The position numbers were made by a program, and so were the translations under genes. A stretch of 64,000 bases of DNA from Apodemus sylvaticus. Its lineage: Eukaryota; Chordata; Mammalia; Rodentia; Muridae. The first letter of the stretch is position 1, and each line of letters opens with the position of its first letter. Below, in pieces: positions 55,816-64,000 of this stretch. The notes beneath the pieces are model-generated. The model saw only the letters and a program-made list of their open reading frames with translations, was not told the origin of the DNA and searched no databases. The DNA lies in assembly GCF_947179515.1 (NCBI RefSeq), contig NC_067485.1, positions 13,929,546-13,993,545 of the forward strand, given 5' to 3'.

Positions 55816-57814
55816 CAGAAGGAGGGCTCAGCGCCTGCCCAGCCTTCTGTGCTGCTTGTGAGAGGGTAGCTTGCTATTGTTACCACTGGACCAAGTACAA
55901 CTCTCTGAAGGCACTGGACCAAGCCCAGGTAAGCTCTTTTGTAATTACACCAGCCCTTCAGGATGCTGTCTTTTAATTAATATTTATAAGGTGCTTGATG
56001 CTCCTCTCTTGAGCATCCAGATTCCAAAGTGGGTTTTGTTGAGTCATGAATGATCGTTACTCAGCTCTGAGTCGACCTCAGACACACAGAGGCTTGGACT
56101 GAAGTTCAGTTCGATCTGTGAGCTCCCTATTTGCCTGCTGCACTTCACCCGGGACTGCTCTTGGCAGTCAGTCTGAGGCCTCAAAGATGAGCAGATGGTC
56201 CTGCCCAAGGATCAAGCTAGGAGAAGACCTTCTAGACCAGGCCTTCCCATTGCTCAGCAGAATGTAATGATGGAATAGCCAGGACTGTGGGAGCAAGGTC
56301 AGAGCCTCTGGCAGCCCAGCCTTTACCTGATGCAGGAGGCGGTGCCTCCTAAGGCTGGTGGTTTAACTCGCTGCTCATGGTCATTCTTCAGCACAGCAAT
56401 TTCTACATGGCTCTGGGTAGACAGGAATATAAAATAGCACTACAAATAAAACACTCACTGATTACAAATTTATAGTAAACAATCATTTGGCTGTGTGTGT
56501 GTATGTGTGTGTGTGTGTATTCCATTTAAAGACAGAATCAGATTTACAGATTAATTCTGTGTCTCTGATTGTTTAGTTTTATATAAAGAATTAAATCTTG
56601 GCTGAATATTTGATACGACAGGACACAGAGCATCGCTGACATTCTTAGAGTTGATGGATATTCTGATACTATAACCCTCAGCACTGAGGATACCACTTTG
56701 CATAAACACACCATATAAAATGACATGGGTATATTTAGGATCATTTTTAAAGTTGCAAGGAATTCTGGCCTAATCCTAAGGCAAAATTTACTTTAGTGAT
56801 TCTTTATGAAACTCAAACCAGCCACTCAAACAGCAAGTTTTTAAATAAAACATAATAACACAACCTAAACCAGGGACAGACTAATTTGCTTCTTACGTGC
56901 TGAAGAATGCTAGTGAGAACATACTGAGTTTGTTTCCTATAATTAAGCCATTATGCGTCTAACTTCGTGTGCACAATAAAATAACACTACAATTTATAAT
57001 GTACAATAGTCTTCACCGAGCTGCTGTGGCAGAATGTGCTGCTACCTTAGCAGTAAACACAGTGCAAAGTAAGTGAGATGCATGTTCAGAATAAGGGCTA
57101 CAGTGCAGTCCCACGGTGAGACACACGCACACAGAAACCTTTCAGACTCATTGAATTAACTTTTGGAAATCATGTACCCAGAAACCTTCTACTGTTGTGG
57201 CACTTTTGGGTCTCTTCCTCAAATCCCTCAAGTTACCTGATCCACAGTTTAAGTTGATGTGCCCCACATCCCTGCTGGGAGCCAAGGTTGATCCTGGAGT
57301 CACTAAATGCCCACATACTTCCAATCTCTGAACGTCAAACTGGGCAGAAGTTCTTCCTACCTGGTTGCATGACCACCGCTCATCTTTGCACTAGCCTGGA
57401 ATCTATTCAGGACACCATGGGGCCAATGGTCTCCAACATCAGCAGAGTCTGGAAACCATACAAAGAGAAGGTCTCATTACCACGCAAACACAATTAACCT
57501 ATAATCTCTCCACCTATATAACATTTCTTGCTACTTATATTTATTGAAATAGTGACAATAATGTATCTCTGCAGTAAGAAAATGAAGATAAAGAACACAG
57601 GGAGAAACAGTCTTTCTTCCTCCTATATTAGAATATCTCCCAAGATGTAATTTATTATGTGTCTCACCTTTAGTCCCAGCATGTCTGGCATGTCTGGCCG
57701 CTTCTGGTCCAGACTGGCTCAGCACTGATTCTTCCATCACCCCCTCACATGCACCTTTGCAGCTGGAGACCTTCTGGCTTTCTCCCTTCTTTCCTTTCAT
57801 CCTTCCTCCCTTTG
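55816..57814. other. Unique stretch, 2 kb, AT-rich in the middle
   Basis: A short (TG)n at 56491-56520 is the only repeat recognised. No exon. Confidence 0.4.
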
Positions 57815-57920
57815 TTTCTTTTTGAAACAAAATATCACTCTGAAATCCAAGCAACCCTCTAACCAGGGCCCTAGCCTCGCAAACACTGTGGTTATAGATG
57901 TGAGCCACCAGGCCCTCTGA
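57815..57920 (-). mobile_element. Very diverged B1/Alu-like monomer
   Basis: 'tttgaaacaaaatatcactc', 'agggccctagcctcgcaaac', 'ggttatagatgtgagccacc'. Confidence 0.6.
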
Positions 57921-57959
57921 CTTTCTTGCCATTTCTTCAACAGGTTTGGCCAGTGCAGC

Positions 57960-58150
57960 AGAGGGCTTTGTGCTCCATGTTCCTTCTATCTGGACCGTCT
58001 TGCCATCGCTGAGGGAAATATCACTGCTCAAATGCCACCTCATCAGAGATGCCTGTTTTAGAGTCACCGCCCATGCCCCGTCTTCAATTCCAATTCTTTG
58101 CCTCTGGTTTTCTCCACTGCACTTACATCACTTAACATGACAACATAAGT
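57960..58150 (+). mobile_element. L2 LINE 3' region
   Basis: 'ccatgttccttctatctgga', 'gctcaaatgccacctcatca', 'ttctccactgcacttacatc' match the L2 stretch just upstream of its 3' end. Confidence 0.75.
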
Positions 58151-58224
58151 CTAGTTCCTTTAATATTTATTTACATCTTAACTGACACTTAAAGTCATGC
58201 CTCATCATAAGGTACTGCCTGATG

Positions 58225-58740
58225 ATGGTTCAGTACAATAATAAGGGCATATCTACCTCCTCAATCAATTTCATTTCTTCATGGAGAAAACACTCAAATT
58301 TCTTGTTGATTCTTGGGATACACAGCATGTGGCAGCTGTTATTGATAGTTAAACTGTACAGCATTATACCACTGCTATGTATATTGCCACAAACGACAGG
58401 GTTTTGGTTTTGGAGTTAAATAGTATCCCATTGTGTATAATACTTTATCGTATTTAAACTTTCTGTTATCATGAACACTCATCAGTTTACAGACACACAG
58501 GTTGCATCAGTGTCTTTGTTATTATGAAGTGTGCTATGATCAACACATGCGTCTTTAATACAGTCCTGTTTCCTTTGGCTCTATACCCAGGAACAGGATT
58601 CCCACTGTTCTCCATGAGACGGTCTATTCTAAGGACTTGGCGAGTGGCATCCTCTTCTTCTTCCTCGGTACCCTGACAACACTTGATGTGTGTAGAGTGT
58701 CTCCGGTGCTCAACAAGCAGCTGTTAAGACAAATACCTAC
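58225..58740 (-). mobile_element. Old L1 fragment
   Basis: In reverse L1 3' order: 'aaatagtatcccattgtgta', 'gtctttgttattatgaagtg', 'tttggctctatacccaggaa', 'cactgttctccatgagac'. Stop-ridden. Confidence 0.7.
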
Positions 58741-58974
58741 TTTATATCTAACAAAGTCCACTTCCTGACAGGAACTTCCTTCTCTTAATGTTTGCATCCA
58801 TTGTATATCTGAGTCCTCATTCCTCTCTCAGGCTCCTGCTGAAGGATGCTGAAATGGTTTACCCTCTTTGCCAGTGTGAACAGGATGCTACAAATATCCT
58901 GGGATATATTTCTTCCTGATCTGTTGTGAATAGATAAATGTTTTCAGGACATGCAAAAGGCTACTAAAAGCCAG

Positions 58975-59075
58975 GGAGGGTGGCTCAGAACATGCCTCCC
59001 ATGGGAGGGTGGTCAAACGTGCCTCCCATGGGAGACCCTGTGTTTGGTCCTCAGCACCACAACATAAATGGTAAG
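58975..59075 (+). mobile_element. ID/B2-type SINE fragment with internal duplication
   Basis: 'gccagggagggtggctcaga', 'tgtttggtcctcagcacca' and a tail 'aagtaaataaatg'. tgcctcccatgggag occurs twice, 27 bp apart. Confidence 0.5.
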
Positions 59076-59606
59076 TAAATAAATGAGTGAGGACAGACTT
59101 GGCAGCTCAGGCCCTTGGTCCCAGCACTTCTGGTAATAGTCAGGAACAAAGCGCCAAGATTCTATTTCTTTTTGTGCTCCCTTCATCGCAGAAGAGCACA
59201 GAAATTCACATTTTAAGTCTTTCAGTGTCTACTTCTACACATGTCACACCTTGTTGTCGGGGCCATTGGCCCTGTTCCTCACTTACCTCGATCCATCCTC
59301 ATAGGATGAATATACAAATACTTGCTGTGTGCTTTTCTGAGGTTGACCTTAGCTGCTTTGAAAGGATAGTTCTCTCATTTCTATATAACCAAGCCCTCAG
59401 TCATTTCTATAGTGGCCTTATGTGACAAAGCATTTCCTGGGGAGGTGCAACACATATCTATCTATTCACCCTCAATAGGGAGACCTTGACAGACCAAAGT
59501 ACAAGTATCACCAAAGTCCAACTTGGTGAGCCAGTGAGTTTTATTTGGATTACTTACAGAACTCAAAGGCAGCCACATCACCAAGGCTCACACCAGCATG
59601 GGTGAC
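59076..59606. other. Unique stretch
   Basis: A weak B1-like trace near 59090-59150. Otherwise nothing. Confidence 0.35.
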
Positions 59607-60000
59607 TGTCTTGGTCAGGGTTACTGCTGTAATGAAACACCATGATCAAAGTAACTTGGGGAGGAAAGGGCTTATTTGGCTTCATTTCCACATTGTAGTC
59701 CATCAGGGAAGAAAGTCAGGACAGGATACTCAAGCAGAGCAGGAACCTGGAGGCAGGAGCTGATGTGGAGGCCCTGGAGGGTGCTGCTTACTGGCTTTGT
59801 TCAGCCTGCTTTCTGATAGAACCCAAGACAGAGTTCTAAAGGGCACCACCCACCATGGGCCTGGCCTTACCCCATCAATCACTAGATACGAAAATGCCTT
59901 ACAGCTAGATCTTATGGAGACATTTGTTTTTATCAATGGAGGTTCCTCCCTGTCAGATTACTCTAGCTTGTGTCAAGTTGACATAAAACTAGCCAGGACA
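59607..60000 (-). mobile_element. MT-type MaLR LTR, near full-length
   Basis: The reverse strand runs from TGTCCTGGCTAGTTTTATG to CCAAGACA with 'gtgtcaagttgacataaaac' on plus. It has clean TG...CA ends. Flanks gtgac and gcgat are only partly alike. Confidence 0.85.
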
Positions 60001-60439
60001 GCGATAGCTCACCAAAGCTGGGAAACCTGGAGCACATTTCATGGCCTGCATGCAGCTCAACAGACTGGATGGAAGCCTGTCCAAGTGACTCCTCTCTTCC
60101 AGGAATTTTGCCAGGTTTCTGCTGCTTCCAGGCAGCTGGCCTGGTCTAAGACTTTGCAGCTTTTCTCCTCTAAGTCTCCTTTGCAGCTCAGTTTCCTTCC
60201 ACCAGGCAGGACTCTCAGCTTTTACTGTTTACTCTGGCAGGGAGGAGCCTAGTGAATCTGGTGGGTTTCAGGGACTTCCTGTAGCTATTGTGGGTTGTTT
60301 ATCTTCCTGTTTAAAAAAAGCTTCTTTGCAGAATGGAATATTTCTACCTAAGAGGAAACTGTTACACATCAGGCTTCTGTCTTGTATTTTGTTTTAAAAG
60401 GCATCACCCACAAAATTCTTCTTCACTATTTTGTTTTAT
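60001..60439. other. Unique stretch
   Basis: Nothing recognised. Confidence 0.4.
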
Positions 60440-60575
60440 TTTGCTTGTTTTGTTGGGACAGCCTCCCCCGTAGCTAGTCCCAGACTTGATACATAGCCGA
60501 AGCTAGCCTTGAACTCACACTTCTCTTGCCTCTCCCTCTCAAATGCTGGGGTTACAGGCATGATTCACCAAGCTC
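60440..60575 (-). mobile_element. Diverged B1 with internal duplication
   Basis: 'ttgttgggacagcctccccc', 'gaagctagccttgaactcac', 'atgctggggttacaggcatg'. Confidence 0.75.
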
Positions 60576-61591
60576 AAGTCCCAGGATCCTCCTAAATATA
60601 TAGATTCATGAATGCCCCTGGGTGAGAGCAGGACTATCTCTGAAATCAGCTAGGAACTGGTTATATTGGTTTAAGCAAGCTTGGACCTTTGGCAGGGACC
60701 AGGCTACATCTCAGCATCCTGCAGAGATCACGGTGTGACTGACTTTGACAGATAGAGCACTTGGGTTTGTACTAAACATAAGGATCTGAAGAGAGTGGCA
60801 ACCTGGTCCTGGGGTTCAAGGAAGAGCTCACAGGGCTGAGACGGGGGAATAAGTCCAGAACTAAGTCCTTATGATCAGAGGTACAAGATAGAGGCACCCA
60901 TGAGGCTGTGCCTACTGCTGGCCTTCCCTTTCAAACAAGAGCCAAAAGAGAATGCACAAGAGAGTCTGACTAGTCTCTGCCTCAAAGCCCTCAAGTACTT
61001 AAGGCTGACAGTTGGTGGCAGGTTGAAATAACCCTACCCTAATCCTGCCTTAACCCTTTCATCTGAGAAATGGGAGCCCTGAGTCAAACACTATTCTGGG
61101 TGTCCTTGCTTTTCCAGGGAACTTCTGCGGTGATGAGTTGGTTCTGAGGAGGAGCCCAGCATTTCTCACAGGGTCTGGAGTCAGACGGTTAGGCACAATC
61201 TGGGGAGGAAAGCACATGTTTTTGATCCAACAGTCATGCTCCCCTTCCCCCAGTCTGGTGTGCTCACAGCACAGAGCAGGAGTTGAGAGACGGCGCAGAG
61301 GCTTGCGGTGCAGCACGTAGAAGGACCCTAGTATAGTTTATGGGTCCATTCACTCGGGCACATGAGGGTCTGGACTGACTGAATTTAAAAGCTTCCATGG
61401 ACTTGATGACTGGGAATGGTCTTGGATGACATCACAGAGGTAGATGGGAAGCAGGGATAGGGTTGAACCTGATGAAGGGTGTTGAGTTTCTCTGAGAGTG
61501 GGGGAACAGCAAGAGCAAATGTTCTGTGGGGGAAATGAATGAGATATATCCTTCCAGCTAAGAGAAGGCCTTGGTGCCGGAGGCATATGCA
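60576..61591. other. Unique stretch, 1 kb
   Basis: No repeat or exon I can support. Confidence 0.4.
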
Positions 61592-61613
61592 GGGGGGGGG
61601 GGCGGGGGAGGGA
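61592..61613 (+). other. G-rich tract, quadruplex-capable
   Basis: G11, C, G5, A, G3. Confidence 0.8.
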
Positions 61614-61754
61614 CAGGCATGTTCTGCAGAAAAGAAGACTTGGGTTCACACTGACTCCCATGCTCACTCTTTGGGTGATCCCTCTTTGGCAGGTGGTGGC
61701 ATCCCAGCTTTACACTCCACTGTTAGGATTCTGTCTAAGCTCCACCCCCCCACG

Positions 61755-61803
61755 GTTACCAGGCAACAGCCAGGTATGCCCTGCACCACAGTTACCTGGC
61801 AAC
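61755..61803 (+). promoter_or_regulatory. Two RFX X-box-like palindromes in LTR copy C
   Basis: gttaccaggcaac (61755-61767) and gttacctggcaac (61791-61803) are inverted-repeat half-sites with a one-base spacer, 36 bp apart. Copies A (282-294) and B (51093-51105) hold one each. Confidence 0.5.
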
Positions 61804-61824
61804 AGTCAGGTAGGCCTGGCCCAC

Positions 61825-61831
61825 TATAAAA
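61825..61831 (+). promoter_or_regulatory. TATA box of LTR copy C
   Basis: TATAAAA, about 210 bases before the AATAAA. Degraded in copies A and B. Confidence 0.75.
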
Positions 61832-62032
61832 GGGGCTGCTTGCTCCTCCTCTCTCTCTTGCCTCTCTTAGTCTCTTACTCTCTTGTCTCTCTCCTGCCTC
61901 TTGCCCTCTTGGGCTCCCCCTCTCTCCCATTCTCTTTCTGCCCTCTCTCCACATGGCCATGGCCGGCCTCTACTTCTCTACTCTCTCCCTCTCTCTGCCT
62001 TTCTCTGTCTCTACTACTCCCTTAACCCCCTT

Positions 62033-62038
62033 AATAAA
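62033..62038 (+). terminator. Poly(A) signal AATAAA of LTR copy C
   Basis: AATAAA between the CT-rich leader and the U5-like region. Conserved in all three copies. Confidence 0.7.
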
Positions 62039-62238
62039 CTCTATTCTATATTATACCATAGTGTGTCTGGTCCCTCAGGCTGGGGGAAGGAATGCCTCCT
62101 CATGGGCCCGCTGAGGCACCCCTTCCCCCACACACCCAGAGAACATACTCTCATGCCGCTTTGTCTTTTTATGATCACAACAATGACTACCCACTGTGAT
62201 CTAACTTCTGGTCCCTGGATTCCCACTCCTTCCCTTGG

Positions 62239-62239
<1 letters not shown>

Positions 62240-62285
<46 letters not shown>
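62240..62285. repeat. (GT)n microsatellite
   Basis: Pure GT, about 45 bp. Confidence 0.98.
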
Positions 62286-62288
<3 letters not shown>

Positions 62289-62472
62289 CATCTATCACTT
62301 TATTTAATACCTACATCTCACAGTGACTCTTAGCCCCCATGAGCACTGACACATGGTCAGTTTGCCCAGCAAAGGCCGCTCTGAAGCAGCCTGCATCATT
62401 AGCTGCATCATCCACTTTTATTGAAGCACTGAAGTGGAAATTTCTGCTTTCTCTGGAGACTCAGTCGTGTCA

Positions 62473-63050
62473 TGTGACATTTTTCTGACACTGTCTTATG
62501 AGAGGATGTTTTACTGAGAGCAGACGTGTGGTGTTTTTCTGGAAGCTGGCTGGAAAAGGACATGTGATGTTTGTACTAGAGCAGATGCTTGAGAGATCAC
62601 CTGATGTTTGGAAAGGGTATAAATATAACCCAACAGACTGGGCGAGGCTGTGTGGTGTTGGTTCACCTTGCCTTCTTTGCTGGTCTTCATGGACAGAAAC
62701 TCACCAAGAACTTGTAGTGGTGTTCCGTGGCTTCTTAAGTGGTGCTCCCTAAGACTCGGGCCTGTTGGCAGAGCCTTGAGGTTTCTTCTGGATTGAACTG
62801 CCATTGCTGGTTCATGAATGGTGTTTGTGGGTGGACAGAGCCACTGCTGCTGATGCTGATTCCTGTGAACTGAATTGCTGATATCCTGACAATGAAGACT
62901 GGATTCACCCCAAGAACTCTTTCCAAACAGGTCCCCATCCTCCTCTGCGCTATCATCCTTTCCTTCCCACTGCCTCTAGTGGGTGGTGGGATAGAAGGGA
63001 GGTTAGAGCATTTACGTCCACTTATTAATGTAGGCTTTGAAAAATATATT
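62473..63050 (+). mobile_element. ERVL-like LTR (RMER-type), with TATA box
   Basis: 'tgtgacatttttctgacact', degenerate ~31-bp repeats beginning gatgtt-, TATAAATA at 62619-62626, 'gactgggcgaggctgtgtgg', 'gaactgaattgctgatatcc' and 'agtgggtggtgggatagaag'. I recall this as a common mouse LTR, but the exact name is uncertain. A B1 has inserted at its 3' end. Confidence 0.65.
62619..62626 (+). promoter_or_regulatory. TATA box of the ERVL-like LTR
   Basis: TATAAATA right after the U3-like tandem units. Confidence 0.55.
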
Positions 63051-63232
63051 GCTGGGAGGTGGTGGCGCACGCCTGTAATCCCAGCATTCTGGAAGGCAGA
63101 GACAGGCAGACTTCTGAGTTTGAGACCAGCCTGGTCTACAAAGTGAGTTCCAGAACATCCAGGGCTATACAGAGAAACCCTGTCTCAGAAAAAAACAAAT
63201 TAAAAAAAAAAAAAAGAAAAAAGAAAACAAAA
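63051..63232 (+). mobile_element. SINE B1 with 10-bp target-site duplication
   Basis: 'gcacgcctgtaatcccagca', 'gagaccagcctggtctacaa', a long A-rich tail. gaaaaatata at 63039-63048 and 63233-63242. Confidence 0.95.
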
Positions 63233-63427
63233 GAAAAATATAATCCTACAAAGCACCCCAACTATGGTGATGGAAGGTAACTTGTAGTCCACTATTTTAG
63301 GACTAGGTCTTGACTCTTCCCTGTCTCTCAGTGTGTGTTTCTGTGTCTTCCTGTCCCTGTAGATTCTGTCTGTCTGTCTTTCTGTACCTCCAACCCCCAC
63401 ACTCTTTTTCTGCACAGAGCTGAAACT

Positions 63428-63480
63428 GATGGACCACTGGCAGAGCTGAGCACTCTGTCAGTGGGCTACATTCCAGCCCG
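63428..63480 (-). mobile_element. ID-like SINE fragment
   Basis: 'gagctgagcactctgtcagt' and 'gggctacattccagccc' are the reverse of an ID head. Confidence 0.5.
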
Positions 63481-63494
63481 CCTTAAATGTTACT

Positions 63495-63916
63495 TTGAAA
63501 AGACTATCTTTTTTCCATTGGTTGTTTTCAGCCCCTTTGTCGAGGATCAGGTGGCCATAGGTGTGTGGGTTCATTTCTGGATCTTCAATCCTGTTCCATT
63601 GATCTGCCTGCCTGTCACTGTACCAATACCATGCAGTTTTTAACACTAATGCTCTGTAGTATTGCTTGAGGTCAGGGATACTGATTCCCCCAGAATTTCT
63701 TTTGTTGCTGAGAATAGTTTTAGCTATCCTGGGCTTTTTGTTATTCCAGATGAATTTGATAATTGCTCTTTTTAACTCTGTGAAGAATTGAGTTGGGATT
63801 TTGATGGGTATTGCATTGAATCTGTATATTGCTTTTGGCAAAATGGCCATTTTAACTATATTGATCCTGCCGATCCATGAGCATGGGAGGTTTTCCCATT
63901 TTTTGAGGTCTTCTTC
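63495..63916 (-). mobile_element. L1 ORF2 fragment, inverted part
   Basis: The minus strand is open for about 140 codons and encodes the post-reverse-transcriptase C-terminal part of L1 ORF2p, with recognisable stretches such as LPCSWIGRINIVKMAILPK, KFIWNNKKPRIAK and DPEMNPHTYGHL. It lacks the endonuclease and the reverse-transcriptase catalytic core, so it has no activity. The frame is unbroken, which suggests a fairly young copy. The ORF2 reading ends at KKDSLF near 63497. Confidence 0.93.
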
Positions 63917-64000
63917 CACAAATGGTGCTGGTTCAACTGGAGGTCAGCATGCAGAAGAATGCGAATTGATCCATCCTCGTCTCCTTGTACTAAGCTCAAA
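63917..64000 (+). mobile_element. L1 ORF2 fragment, sense part, cut by window edge
   Basis: From 63920 the plus strand reads KWCWFNWRSACRRMRIDP and continues to the window end. In L1 ORF2p this motif comes directly after the segment that ends the inverted part. The rest of ORF2, the 3' UTR and the A tail should lie beyond base 64000. Confidence 0.88.

Larger units (their letters stand above)
61721..62182 (+). mobile_element. ERV LTR copy C (solo), best preserved promoter
   Basis: It starts TGTTAGGATTCTGTCTAAGC and ends atgatcacaaca. It contains a duplicated 36-bp block with palindromic gttacc-ggcaac motifs (61751-61823), TATAAAAGG at 61825-61833, a CT-rich leader, AATAAA at 62033-62038 and a U5-like end. 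Upstream bases (ctttacactccac) are not a polypurine tract, so this is a solo LTR. The long plus frame at 61883-62326 is a shadow of the LTR and a following GT repeat. Confidence 0.85.

Noticed and set aside
57531..58067. 178-codon minus-strand frame
   Set aside because: It runs across a diverged B1 and part of an L2. The sequence has no recognisable domain.
61660..62326. Frames of 121-147 codons on plus
   Set aside because: They lie in the CT-rich leader of LTR copy C and the following (GT)n. No retroviral protein.
1..64000. CRISPR array, phage defence or other prokaryotic-type system
   Set aside because: The tandem repeats are eukaryotic mini- and microsatellites without unique equal-length spacers, and no associated genes exist.

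Overview
This window is mammalian nuclear DNA, almost certainly from a mouse (genus Mus). The evidence is its repeats: B1, B2, B3, B4 and ID SINEs, ORR1- and MT-type MaLR LTRs, rodent L1 3' UTRs, and long (CA)n, (GA)n, (GAAA)n and (TTC)n microsatellites over a background of ancient MIR and L2 fragments. I recognise no protein-coding exon, tRNA, rRNA, snRNA or miRNA gene, and no CRISPR or bacterial-type system. All long open frames lie in microsatellites, in transposons, or in unique DNA without coding signals. It reads as an intergenic or intronic segment. No undescribed gene system is visible; the interest lies in transposon structure, unusual DNA tracts and a few enhancer-like stretches.

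Layout. 1-1260: the 3' end of an endogenous retrovirus on the minus strand (LTR copy A, polypurine tract and some internal sequence), cut by the window edge. 1260-13960: mostly unique DNA with old MIR/L2, two B4 SINEs, an ID, one B1, a layered AT-rich tandem repeat near 6.5-6.8 kb and several microsatellites. 13964-14219: a 256-nt pure pyrimidine tract. 14220-25900: the most repeat-poor part, with candidate conserved regulatory DNA near 21.0 and 21.8-22.9 kb and a strong G-quadruplex motif at 21.6 kb. 25970-31995: MaLR LTRs, an ERVL-like LTR with tandem repeats in its U3-like part, and L1 3' pieces. 32000-34860: unique. 34860-44800: dense SINEs (one B2 with perfect target-site duplications), an ORR1 LTR, an L1/HAL1-like element split by a B1 and a B3, and further L1 pieces. 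44750-54000: nested SINEs and microsatellites, a second young B2, LTR copy B, and large purine tracts. 54000-61700: MIR, L2, old L1, an MT-type LTR and unique DNA. 61721-64000: LTR copy C with intact TATA box and poly(A) signal, another ERVL-like LTR carrying a B1, and at the edge an L1 ORF2 fragment with a 5' inversion.

Three copies (A, B, C) of one retroviral LTR family are the main long-range theme: A and B on minus, C on plus. Only A shows adjoining proviral sequence, and only C keeps a canonical TATA box. Family names come from memory of consensus sequences; RepeatMasker would settle them. No coding function is assigned anywhere except to the transposon fragment at the right edge.
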